Positions 57,465 to 64,000 of a stretch of 64,000 bases of DNA are shown one piece after another. Source of the DNA: Paraburkholderia ultramafica (GTDB lineage Bacteria > Pseudomonadota > Gammaproteobacteria > Burkholderiales > Burkholderiaceae); the NCBI RefSeq assembly GCF_902859915.1, contig NZ_CADIKK010000006.1, positions 124,001-188,000 on the forward strand, written 5' to 3'. Position 1 is the first letter of the stretch. Each line of letters opens with the position of its first letter. The notes beneath the pieces are model-generated. The model was not told where the DNA came from, did not search any database, and saw only the letters and a program-made list of their open reading frames with translations. Made by a program: the position numbers and the translations under genes.

Positions 57465-58565
57465 TCAATCCATCGCGGCATGCGCCACCGACGCATCCGG
57501 CGCCTTACTTGAAGGCCGGATCAACAGCAGCAGCGGAATCACCAGCAGCGTCGCCACGAACATCAGCTTGAAGTCGTTCAGATAGGCGATCATCGACGCC
57601 TGCTGCGTGATCGACGCGTTCAGTGCTGCGATGTCGTAGTTCGAGCCGCTGTTCAGCATCGGCTGGATCGCCGGATTGAACGGCGTGATATTCGCCGCAA
57701 GGTCCGCGTGCGAGACCTGCGTGTTGCGCGTCATCAGCGTCTGCACGATCGAAATGCCGATACTGCTGCCGATATTGCGCATCAGGCTGTACGTCGCGGT
57801 GCCGTCCGCGCGCAGTTCCGGCGCGAGCGTCGAGAAGGTCAGCGCGCTCAGCGGCACGAACACCAGACCGAGCCCGAAGCCTTGAATCACACCGGGCCAG
57901 ACGACCTGCAATGCGCCGATCGCGAGACCGAGCGTGATGAAGCCGAACGCGTCGAACTTGACGTCGTGATTGGGCTCGCGCGTGGGCAGGAAGGTCGCCA
58001 CGCCGAACAGCGCGAACGCGCCGATCGGCACGTTGATGAAAAACACCCAGCGCCAGTTGTAGCTATCGGTGAGCCAGCCGCCGAGCGTCGGCCCGAGAAT
58101 CGGTCCGACCATCACGCCCATGCCCCACACCGCCATCGCCTGGCCCTGCTTTTCGCGCGGGTTGATGTCGAGCAGGATGGACTGCGACAGCGGCACCAGC
58201 GATGCGCCGAAAATCCCTTGCAGCAAACGCGACGCGACGATCTGCGTCAGCGTTTCCGACAACCCGCACAGCGCCGACGACACCGTGAAGCCGCCAATCG
58301 CGACGATCAGCAGACGCTTCACGCTCAGCCGGTCGGACAGCCAGCCGGTGAGCGGCGTCGCGATCGCGGCGGCGACGATGTACGAGGTCAGCACCCAGGT
58401 GATCTCATCCTGCGACGCCGACAGCGTGCCCTGCATATGCGGCAGCGCCACGTTGGCGATCGTGCTGTCGAGCGTCTGGATCAGCGTCGCGAGCATGATC
58501 GAGATGGTGATCATCGGCCGGTTGAGCGGCGCGGCTGCGCTCGTCGGCGAGGAGACGGAAGACAT
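57465..58565 (-). CDS. DHA2-type drug efflux transporter, internally shortened (EmrB-like)
   Basis: The 366-residue frame begins as a 14-TMS EmrB/QacA transporter: 'LATLIQTLDSTIANVALPHMQGTL' and 'GWLSDRLSVKRLLIVAIGGF', then 'FGFITLGLAIGALQ'. It then passes directly to 'WPGVIQGFGLGLVFVPLSALTFSTL', which in complete relatives (about 510 residues) lies some 145 residues later. So about five or six central membrane helices are missing in frame. The ends are intact and the frame is open, but the product is probably not a working pump. The junction is near 57890-57905. Divergent from a decayed marR gene. Confidence 0.82.
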   Translation of the reverse strand: MSSVSSPTSAAAPLNRPMITISIMLATLIQTLDSTIANVALPHMQGTLSASQDEITWVLTSYIVAAAIATPLTGWLSDRLSVKRLLIVAIGGFTVSSALCGLSETLTQIVASRLLQGIFGASLVPLSQSILLDINPREKQGQAMAVWGMGVMVGPILGPTLGGWLTDSYNWRWVFFINVPIGAFALFGVATFLPTREPNHDVKFDAFGFITLGLAIGALQVVWPGVIQGFGLGLVFVPLSALTFSTLAPELRADGTATYSLMRNIGSSIGISIVQTLMTRNTQVSHADLAANITPFNPAIQPMLNSGSNYDIAALNASITQQASMIAYLNDFKLMFVATLLVIPLLLLIRPSSKAPDASVAHAAMD

Positions 58566-58581
58566 GAATGAGCGGGGTCGT

Positions 58582-58609
58582 CGATATAGTAAGCATGCTT
58601 ATTATGTCG
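58582..58609. promoter_or_regulatory. Long inverted repeat between emrB-like gene and marR remnant
   Basis: The core TAAGCATGCTTA (58590-58601) is a perfect 12-bp palindrome; extended outward to 28 bases, 24 positions remain symmetric. This is the size and place of a MarR-family operator. Confidence 0.7.
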
Positions 58610-58783
58610 GTTGCGCGAATGCGCGCTATCGGGAAGGCCGAGCGCACGCTCGGCAAGGCGCGCAAGGTGGGCGATGAAGTCGCGCTCGAAGCGCTCAACG
58701 GTTTTACCGATGAAGAGACGCAGCAACTGATCGCGCTATTGCAGCGGGTGCGCGGCAATTTGAGCCGGCTGGTGGATCGGTGA
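58604..58783 (+). pseudogene. MarR family regulator remnant
   Basis: The frame of about 60 residues ends 'VALEALNGFTDEETQQLIALLQRVRGNL', which matches the C-terminal dimerisation helix of MarR regulators. The winged-helix domain, which needs about 100 residues before this, is absent: only about 30 residues of unclear origin precede it. An intact MarR protein has about 150 residues. The gene lies where the regulator of the divergent efflux gene would be, next to a fitting operator, so it is probably the remnant of that regulator. Confidence 0.7.
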
Positions 58784-58840
58784 TGCGTTCATGCGGTGGT
58801 GTGGTAGCCCGCGCTGAACAACGCGCGGGCTAATTCGCTG

Positions 58841-59191
58841 CTACTTCGATTCGGTGGACGGCGGCGTGCCTGACAGCGGGACCAGTTCGAAGCACGCCGC
58901 CGGCGCGATGGGCGTCTTCGTTCGCGCGTCCGGCTGCTCCGGGTCGATACATTTGAACGCGCTCTGATCGCGCTGGACAAAGATCGTGTCGGCCGGGCCG
59001 GCATTGCCGTGCGCGCCGTTCACGACAGCGACGATTTTGTAGCCGTTCTGCAGCAGCGTGGAAAGGGTGGTCGAGCTGGTGCGCCACTGGCTGTCGGGCG
59101 GTGTCTGGGCCTGAGCGGTGAACGCGCAAGCGGCGCCGAGCAGCGCGATGGATGCGGTGGCCGCGGCGAGCGCGGCGGTGCGAAACGTCAT
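58841..59191 (-). CDS. Small secreted protein of unknown function
   Basis: The 116-residue protein starts MTFRTAALAAATASIALLGA and has a signal peptide with probable cleavage after 'FTAQAQ'. The mature part, 'QWRTSSTTLSTLLQNGYKIVAVVNG', followed by two cysteines ('AFKCIDPE' and 'AACFELVPL'), has no family I recognise but looks like a small periplasmic protein with one disulfide. The start at 59191 has AGGAGG just upstream. Confidence 0.7.
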   Translation of the reverse strand: MTFRTAALAAATASIALLGAACAFTAQAQTPPDSQWRTSSTTLSTLLQNGYKIVAVVNGAHGNAGPADTIFVQRDQSAFKCIDPEQPDARTKTPIAPAACFELVPLSGTPPSTESK

Positions 59192-59515
59192 CAAGAAACC
59201 TCCTTGAAGCTGCGATCGGGAAAGCCAAAATAAAAAAGCCGCTGAACCTTGAGGGTCAGCGGCTTCTTTTGCAACTGGCGAAGAATCAGGGAGGATCACC
59301 CACTCCGTGAACAAGCCAGAACAATCAATCGCTTGGCAGTACTGGGCCAGAAGTTTATGTGAAACTACGGCTTGGGGATAGTAACACGATCGTGACGGGA
59401 GGCTGGGCGGGGCGGCTGTCGAGAGACGCAGGCCTTGCGAACCGTGCGTGTGGTCGGCTTACGGCCACGCTGCTGCGCGACGCGAAGGTGCTCCTGGTCG
59501 CCGGCGCTGTCGACT
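59192..59515. other. Intergenic region with one hairpin
   Basis: Beyond the hairpin at 59236-59265 I see no coding sequence. Base composition becomes less GC-rich from here on. Confidence 0.45.
59232..59270. terminator. Hairpin with T tracts on both sides
   Basis: AAGCCGCTGA at 59236-59245 pairs with TCAGCGGCTT at 59256-59265; A6 precedes and TCTTTT follows. It is upstream of the small secreted-protein gene on the minus strand, so it could end transcription coming from the VOC gene side. Confidence 0.6.
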
Positions 59516-59944
59516 CTATACTTCCTCTCGCATCCCGGGAGTGAAAGTGATACCGACCAGCAATCCTTCCGGTGAGACGAAACGACTGACCGTCTGACCC
59601 CACGGTTCTTTCCTGCTCTTTACGAGCATTCGATAGCCTCGCGACTCAAGCTCCTCAGTTGCCTCTTCGACACTGTCAACATCAAACTCGAGCCAGGCCT
59701 GTGGAACAGGAATGTCGTCCGGCCAGGACTCACTGCCAAAACACGACTGAGCCGCCTGGGACAGCGGCCACAGGGCAAAACTCTTTGCGCCGTTGAGAGC
59801 CTCCGTATGAAGGTAACCGCCGCTCTCCTGTTTGAAGGAAATGCCGAGGCTATCGCAGTAGAGCTTGCGGCTCGCCTCCGCATCACGGACGATTGGACCA
59901 AAGCCCGCGATGAACAGAATTCCTATGTTTCCGATTCGTTCCAT
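59516..59944 (-). CDS. VOC/glyoxalase family protein
   Basis: The 142-residue protein follows the vicinal-oxygen-chelate fold: 'FGPIVRDAEASRKLYCDSLGI' is the usual first beta-alpha unit, and 'AWLEFDVDSVEEATEELESRGYRMLVKSRKEPWGQTVSRFVSPEGLLVGI' type residues the second (key GQTVSRFVSPEGLL). Substrate unknown; such proteins include glyoxalases, dioxygenases and bleomycin-binding proteins. A GAGGTGA ribosome site precedes the ATG at 59944. Codon choice looks less GC-rich than in the core genes, suggesting acquisition. Confidence 0.8.
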   Translation of the reverse strand: MERIGNIGILFIAGFGPIVRDAEASRKLYCDSLGISFKQESGGYLHTEALNGAKSFALWPLSQAAQSCFGSESWPDDIPVPQAWLEFDVDSVEEATEELESRGYRMLVKSRKEPWGQTVSRFVSPEGLLVGITFTPGMREEV

Positions 59945-60018
59945 GACTTCACCTCGTCCAGCAGTTAGCTTGTGCATACTCTACCGCGTCATTGGCCGAG
60001 ATCTTGCGCGTCAGATTG

Positions 60019-60672
60019 CTAGCGCTGCGCCACCCACACAAGGAGCCGCTGCCCATACCGGCCGTTTAACCATAGAAACAGTGCGGTCACACCAAAGTTC
60101 CACACGACTATCATGACGGTGGCGTCGAGCGGGTGCAGGATTGCCAGCGCCAGTGCGGTCATTGCCGCGACCGCAAGGCATCCCGTCATCGTGACAGGGC
60201 CCGGCGACAGGCGGGCTACGTGGCGCAGCATGATAAGCATCACCAGGGACAACGGCACGCTGACTAACGCGAGCGTCGCGAAGCATCGGGCTGTTTCTCC
60301 CAAAGACACACCGTCGGGCCCCGTGGAGACCCAATTGGTCAGGCAGCCATAGCTGATCGTAGCGCCCCATACGAGAGCAGCCGGTATTGGCAATACGAGC
60401 CAACGACGTGACCTGCCCGGCACGCTGGCGATAAATGCGCCCACTGTGGCAAGAACGCCTGTCGTCATGGCTGCGGCTACGCCGATCACAAAGACGGGTT
60501 GATGGAGTTTGAGCGCCAGGTCGGCACGCGCCCCATGCGCAATACCGACGAGAACAATCACTATTCCCGCAAACAATAGCCAGCATGCCGCCCGCGCTGC
60601 GGGGGGGCGCAGCCGCCGCACCGGAGTCGCATCGGCGACCAGCACTTCAATCAGGTCGGAAGTCCGGGTCAT
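60019..60672 (-). CDS. nrsF: NrsF-type membrane anti-sigma factor (DUF1109)
   Basis: The 217-residue protein has six hydrophobic segments and reads as DUF1109/NrsF, the inner-membrane anti-sigma of Caulobacter SigF. Cys110 and Cys130 bracket a polar loop that should face the periplasm and are good candidates for the metal- or redox-sensing cysteines known to matter in Caulobacter NrsF. Its start overlaps the end of the sigma-factor gene by ATGA, so the pair is co-translated. It would hold the sigma factor at the membrane until copper or another stress signals release. Confidence 0.85.
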   Translation of the reverse strand: MTRTSDLIEVLVADATPVRRLRPPAARAACWLLFAGIVIVLVGIAHGARADLALKLHQPVFVIGVAAAMTTGVLATVGAFIASVPGRSRRWLVLPIPAALVWGATISYGCLTNWVSTGPDGVSLGETARCFATLALVSVPLSLVMLIMLRHVARLSPGPVTMTGCLAVAAMTALALAILHPLDATVMIVVWNFGVTALFLWLNGRYGQRLLVWVAQR

Positions 60673-61328
60673 GATTTGCTACCTCGTGTCAGGAACAGTT
60701 CCCGCAGCCGTTTTATCGCCCGGTGAGTGGCCACCTTCAACGCTGCAACCGACGTTCCACTCGCAGCCGCAGCCTCTTGCAAGGACATTTCCTCCAGCTT
60801 CAGCATTCGCAAGGCGTCTCGCTGCCCGGCCGGCAATTGCTCGATAGCGTCCCTGACAAGTCGGGCATCCACCGTCTCTTCCTGTAAGTTCGCTTCAGGG
60901 GCAAAAAAGGTTTCCAGGTCGGTCTCTGCCGGTGATTCGTGTGCCCCGATCCGTCCGCGCCGACGCAGGCCATCAACGATGCGTCTGTTAGCGATAGCGA
61001 CCAGCCACGGCCCGAACGGACGAGACGGGTCGTACGTGTTGCGCGCGGCGTGCAAGGTTAGCAACACATCCTGAACCGTATCTTCTATGTCCTCGCGATT
61101 CCTGATGTGGCGTGCCGCGAGCGCACGAAGATAGGGCGTGATGTCCTGAAGCAGCCGACGATAAGCCGCCTGGTCACCAGCCTGCACTCTGGTCATGGCA
61201 ATGGACCAATCCGGCGTGCCGTCAGCACGGCTGTCTGTCGCCTCAGCCTGGCGACGGGACGTAGCTGACCCCCGGTCCTCGCTGTCGGGACCTGGAACGG
61301 GGCTGGGCGGATGCGGGTGTCGGAGCAT
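60669..61328 (-). CDS. sigF: ECF sigma factor (SigF-like)
   Basis: The protein has about 219 residues. Region 2 includes 'LAARHIRNREDIEDTVQDVLLTLHAARNTYDPSRPFGPWLVAIANRRIVD' type residues (key DIEDTVQDVLL and PFGPWLVAIANRR), and region 4 has 'LPAGQRDALRMLKLEEMSLQEAAAASGTSVAALKVATHRAIKRL' type residues (key SVAALKVATHRAIKRL). This matches ECF sigmas paired with NrsF/DUF1109. The start at 61328 gives a low-complexity N-terminal extension of about 45 residues; the ATG at 61196 would give a more usual 175 residues. Divergent from the DUF2282 operon, which carries the promoter predicted for it. Confidence 0.85.
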   Translation of the reverse strand: MLRHPHPPSPVPGPDSEDRGSATSRRQAEATDSRADGTPDWSIAMTRVQAGDQAAYRRLLQDITPYLRALAARHIRNREDIEDTVQDVLLTLHAARNTYDPSRPFGPWLVAIANRRIVDGLRRRGRIGAHESPAETDLETFFAPEANLQEETVDARLVRDAIEQLPAGQRDALRMLKLEEMSLQEAAAASGTSVAALKVATHRAIKRLRELFLTRGSKS

Positions 61329-61388
61329 CCGGAAATTCTGCGGTGCGGGAGACCGTTTGTCATCCAGAAAAAGTTTTTTGCGCGCGGC

Positions 61389-61414
61389 GTAACCTTTTGC
61401 GCGGGCGCGCCGAA
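61389..61414 (+). promoter_or_regulatory. SigF-type promoter of the bufferin-like operon
   Basis: GTAACC at 61389-61394 and CGAA at 61411-61414 are separated by exactly 16 bases. This equals the promoter motif described for Caulobacter SigF. It lies about 50 bases upstream of the DUF2282 start, in the intergenic region shared with the sigma gene. Confidence 0.75.
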
Positions 61415-61464
61415 CTTCTCTACACGGCCGCAATGTCGGGCCGCAACCCTCAGGAGGACACGTG

Positions 61465-61785
61465 ATGAACAAACAGCTTTTGGCCGCCTCGACCTTATCG
61501 TCGGCAATCGGCCTGGCGCTCGCCATGCAGGCCTTACCAGCCCAGGCCCAGGAGATGAAGGACATGAGCGCGATGCCGCAAGTCGTCAAGGACAACATGG
61601 CCAGGATGGAAAAGAACAAGCTGGAGAAGTGCTACGGCATCAACGCCGTGTCGAAGAACGACTGTGCGGAGGGGGCTCATTCCTGCGCCGGCCAGGCCAC
61701 CCAGGCTCGTGACGCCAAGTCATTCATTCTCCTCCCCGCCGGGGATTGCAGCAAAATCCAGGGCGGCAAGCTGAAACCAGCATAA
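61465..61785 (+). CDS. bufA1: Bufferin-type RiPP precursor (DUF2282 small protein)
   Basis: The 106-residue protein has a signal peptide (MNKQLLAASTLSSAIGLALA, cleavage near 'AQAQE' at about 29) and a mature part with four cysteines: C56, C67, C74 and C95. The pattern 'LEKCYGINAVSKNDCAEG', 'HSCAGQAT' and 'LLPAGDCSKIQGGKL' is the DUF2282 pattern. In characterised bufferins the cysteines are modified by the MNIO partner so that the secreted peptide binds copper. AGGAGG lies seven bases before the ATG. First gene of the operon. Confidence 0.88.
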   Translation: MNKQLLAASTLSSAIGLALAMQALPAQAQEMKDMSAMPQVVKDNMARMEKNKLEKCYGINAVSKNDCAEGAHSCAGQATQARDAKSFILLPAGDCSKIQGGKLKPA

Positions 61786-61800
61786 GCAATGGAGTAGCCC

Positions 61801-62691
61801 ATGCCTGCCGCTTCTGCTGCATCGCAATACGCGTCCGGCCTGATCCCGGCGCGTGCCGGGATTGGGTTGCGCTTCCGGCATCATCAGGAAGTTGTCGAAG
61901 CGCATCCGCCAGTCGCGTGGTTCGAGGTGCATACCGAGAACTACATGGGGGGAGGCAGCGCGCCGGGCTATCTGGATGCCATACGCCGCGATTACCCGGT
62001 CTCTCTCCACGGGGTCGGGCTATCTCTGGGTAGTGCAGAGGAGTTGGACGCTGCGCATCTGGAGCGCTTGCGCGCCGTCGTCGAACGCTTCGAGCCGGGT
62101 CTGGTCTCCGACCACCTCTCCTGGAGCATCAGCGGCGGCACCTACCTTGCGGACCTGCTTCCCTTGCCGATGACCGAAGAGGCACTCGCTGTGGTGTGCC
62201 GTCATGTCGACCAGGTCCAAACCTGCCTGCAGGCGCGCATTTCGATTGAAAACCCATCGACCTATCTGCAGTTCTCTCACTCGACCATTCCTGAGTGGGA
62301 GTTCCTCGCAGAGGTTGCGCGCCGCACAGGGTGCGGAATTCTGTGCGACGTCAACAATATCTACGTCAGTTCAAGCAATCATGGCTGGAATGGACTGACC
62401 TATCTTGATGCTCTGCCACCAGCAGCGGTTACTGAGGTTCACCTGGCCGGCCACAGCGTGCGGCAGCTTGACGAGGGCAAGGTTCTGCGGATTGACGACC
62501 ACGGTTCGCGCGTCGTACCTCAGGTGTGGGACTTGTTCAAACAGGCTCTCAAGCGCTTTGGCCCCGTTCCCACCTTGGTTGAGTGGGACACCGACGTGCC
62601 GGCGCTCGAGGTTCTGATGGAGGAGGCGGCGATTGCGCAAGCCTATTTGGAGGGGCAACAGGATGACAACGTGTGCGCCAACGCTGCTTGA
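61801..62691 (+). CDS. bufB1: DUF692 MNIO-family peptide-modifying enzyme (BufB-like)
   Basis: The 296-residue TIM-barrel protein belongs to DUF692, multinuclear non-haem iron-dependent oxidative enzymes that modify cysteines in peptide precursors. Probable metal ligands, by family pattern: E46 in 'HTENYMG', H70 in 'SLHGVGL', D104/H105 in 'SDHLSW', E150 in 'SIENPS', D183 and N186 in 'CDVNNIY', H194, H214 and H218 in 'EVHLAGH', D233/H234 in 'DDHGSR' and E261 in 'LVEWD'. It follows the precursor after 15 bases and overlaps the next gene by 29 bases, so it should act on that precursor. The specific chemistry is inferred from characterised relatives. Confidence 0.9.
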   Translation: MPAASAASQYASGLIPARAGIGLRFRHHQEVVEAHPPVAWFEVHTENYMGGGSAPGYLDAIRRDYPVSLHGVGLSLGSAEELDAAHLERLRAVVERFEPGLVSDHLSWSISGGTYLADLLPLPMTEEALAVVCRHVDQVQTCLQARISIENPSTYLQFSHSTIPEWEFLAEVARRTGCGILCDVNNIYVSSSNHGWNGLTYLDALPPAAVTEVHLAGHSVRQLDEGKVLRIDDHGSRVVPQVWDLFKQALKRFGPVPTLVEWDTDVPALEVLMEEAAIAQAYLEGQQDDNVCANAA

Positions 62692-63478
62692 ATTGCAACG
62701 CGCGGTCCGCGCAGACCTGCTCGGTTTTACCGACGGCAGTGCAACTGTTTACGTGGTACCCGAAGGGCTGACCCCACAAGCGCGGCTCGCTATTTATCGA
62801 AATACGGTGAACAGTACGCTGCTGAAAGCGCTGCGGCTTTCATATCCGGCCGTACAAGCTCTGGTTGGAGAAGAATTCTTTGAAGGTGCCGCTCGACTGT
62901 TCATTGAGCAATGCCCACCGTCGAACGCGCAGCTCGACAGCTACGGTGCGACGTTCCCGGATTTTCTGGCGCAGATGCCGCAAACGGCGTCGCTCGACTA
63001 TCTGCCGGACACCGCGCGCCTCGAATGGACGGTCAGCGAGGTGCTGCATGCAGCAGACGCGAGGCCGCTCGATCTGCAGCGCCTTGCGCAATTGAATGAC
63101 GGCGGGCTGAAGTCCGTATGGCTTCTGCCAAGCCCTGCTGTACGGCTATTTCAGTCGGACTTTCCGGTGGATGCCATCTGGCGCGCCGTGTTGGCTCACG
63201 ACGAGGGCGCATTGGCGGATATCAATCCGGCCGCTGGCCCGGTTTGGCTCCATGTTTACCGGAGCGCAACTGGCCTGGAGGTTCGGCGGATAGATGAATG
63301 GCAATGGCGATTGACGGCGGCTTTGTTTGCAGGACATTCATTGCATGATGCGCTTGCCGAGGCGCCATACGAGGAAGCGCACCGTTGGCTCGCATCACTG
63401 CTGGTATCGGGTTGCTTTTCTGACGCTTGCGCGTCAAATCAGGCGTGTGGTCCCACAAGCAGGAGCCAGCTCACATGA
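62663..63478 (+). CDS. bufC1: DUF2063 MNIO partner protein (BufC-like)
   Basis: The 271-residue protein has an N-terminal DUF2063 domain: 'LLELQRAVRADLLGF' and 'QARLAIYRNTVNSTLLKALRLSYPAVQALVGEEFF' type residues (key ARLAIYRNTVNSTL and YPAVQALVGEEFF). This domain is the usual partner that presents the precursor to the MNIO enzyme. It starts inside bufB1 (29-base overlap) with GGAGG upstream of the ATG at 62663. A C-terminal half of unclear fold follows. Its stop overlaps the DoxX gene by four bases. Confidence 0.88.
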   Translation: MTTCAPTLLELQRAVRADLLGFTDGSATVYVVPEGLTPQARLAIYRNTVNSTLLKALRLSYPAVQALVGEEFFEGAARLFIEQCPPSNAQLDSYGATFPDFLAQMPQTASLDYLPDTARLEWTVSEVLHAADARPLDLQRLAQLNDGGLKSVWLLPSPAVRLFQSDFPVDAIWRAVLAHDEGALADINPAAGPVWLHVYRSATGLEVRRIDEWQWRLTAALFAGHSLHDALAEAPYEEAHRWLASLLVSGCFSDACASNQACGPTSRSQLT

Positions 63479-63972
63479 AACACGAGTCTCAATTCGCCGG
63501 TCGCGGGTCGACGTTGAACAACCGCATACGGAATGTCATCGGATGGCTGGAGCGAGTGCCGTATGCGGTTCTTGCGCTCCCGCTACGATTTGCGGTGGCA
63601 ACTATCTTCTGGAACTCGGCGATGACCAAACTGGCCGACTGGAATGCCGCGCTCGAGTTGTTCAGGGAAGACTATCGATTGCCGTTGCTTGCGCCCGAGT
63701 TCGCTGCCTACCTCGCGGTGTCAATCGAACTGACTACGCCCGTTCTGCTTGTGCTGGGTTTGGCGACGCGCCCCGTTGCGCTGGTTTTACTCGGCATGAC
63801 AACGGTCATCGAGGTATTCGTGTATCCGCTTGCGTGGCCGACGCACATCCAGTGGGCTGCCATGCTGCTGGTGCTGTTGTGCCGGGGCGCAGGCAACTGG
63901 TCGCTGGACTACCTCTTGTATCGGCGCTTTGGTTCCGCCTTCAGCAACAGGTCCCATCGTTCGGCAGATTGA
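63475..63972 (+). CDS. DoxX family membrane protein
   Basis: The 165-residue protein has four hydrophobic segments and a DoxX pattern: 'LPLRFAVATIFWNSAMTKLADWNAALELFREDY' type residues (key RFAVATIFWNSAMTKL) and 'VSIELTTPVLLVLGLATRPVAL'. DoxX proteins are often linked with redox or quinone functions and are frequent last genes of bufferin-like operons. The ATG overlaps the BufC stop (ATGA), and AGGAG precedes it. The gene ends 28 bases before the window does. Confidence 0.88.
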   Translation: MKHESQFAGRGSTLNNRIRNVIGWLERVPYAVLALPLRFAVATIFWNSAMTKLADWNAALELFREDYRLPLLAPEFAAYLAVSIELTTPVLLVLGLATRPVALVLLGMTTVIEVFVYPLAWPTHIQWAAMLLVLLCRGAGNWSLDYLLYRRFGSAFSNRSHRSAD

Positions 63973-64000
63973 GACCAGCCATTTTTCGTCATTGCGTGTA

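Noticed and set aside
59266..59345. Possible tRNA or small RNA gene before the hairpin at 59.24 kb
   Set aside because: No TTCRANNC T-loop, no cloverleaf pairing and no convincing promoter could be found.

Overview
The window reads as a GC-rich betaproteobacterial chromosome, most likely Burkholderia or Paraburkholderia. This rests on gene order (gltIJKL beside gdhA, rplM-rpsI-erpA, ruvC-ruvA-ruvB, dusB-fis-purH, miaB-phoH-ybeY-corC-lnt) and on protein style; I could not run a database search. Most of it is ordinary core chromosome. I found no prophage, insertion sequence, CRISPR array or tRNA gene.

Layout. 1-5.5 kb: the end of a LysR regulator, glutamate dehydrogenase and a glutamate/aspartate ABC importer. 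5.6-9.8 kb: an amidotransferase, pyrC, a DUF3025 protein, the RNase P RNA and an OsmC protein. 10.1-19.7 kb: a probable small RNA, rplM-rpsI, erpA, anmK, tyrS, dtd, a phosphatase, a DUF2236 oxygenase and ruvBAC. 20-33.7 kb: purH, fis-dusB, ubiH-type hydroxylase, pepP, a GST, then lnt-corC-chaC-ybeY-phoH-miaB on the minus strand. 33.8-42.9 kb: a LysR remnant, an FMN riboswitch with ribB, a HAD hydrolase, and the glycerol regulon (broken glpF, glpK, glpD, glpR) with a TetR regulator and small proteins. 43-58.8 kb: ggt, an MFS transporter, a ferritin-like protein, rhlE, a hemolysin III protein, two cytochromes c, copCD, dgoD with a divergent FadR-type regulator, and a deletion-scarred emrB/marR pair.

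The most distinctive system is at the right end (60.0-63.97 kb). An ECF sigma factor and its NrsF-type membrane anti-sigma face a four-gene operon: a small secreted four-cysteine protein (DUF2282), a DUF692/MNIO enzyme, a DUF2063 partner and a DoxX membrane protein. This is the architecture of a bufferin-type copper-buffering RiPP system. The operon is preceded by GTAACC-N16-CGAA, matching the promoter recalled for Caulobacter SigF.

Two other themes stand out. First, a 90-nt transcript unit upstream of rplM has a full sigma-70 promoter, a terminator, and a hairpin loop that displays a sequence like the 16S anti-Shine-Dalgarno. Second, several genes carry internal deletions or truncations: glpF lacks about 100 codons and has two frameshifts, an EmrB-type transporter lacks about 145 codons in frame, its MarR partner is reduced to a C-terminal scrap, and a LysR gene survives only as its C-terminal third.
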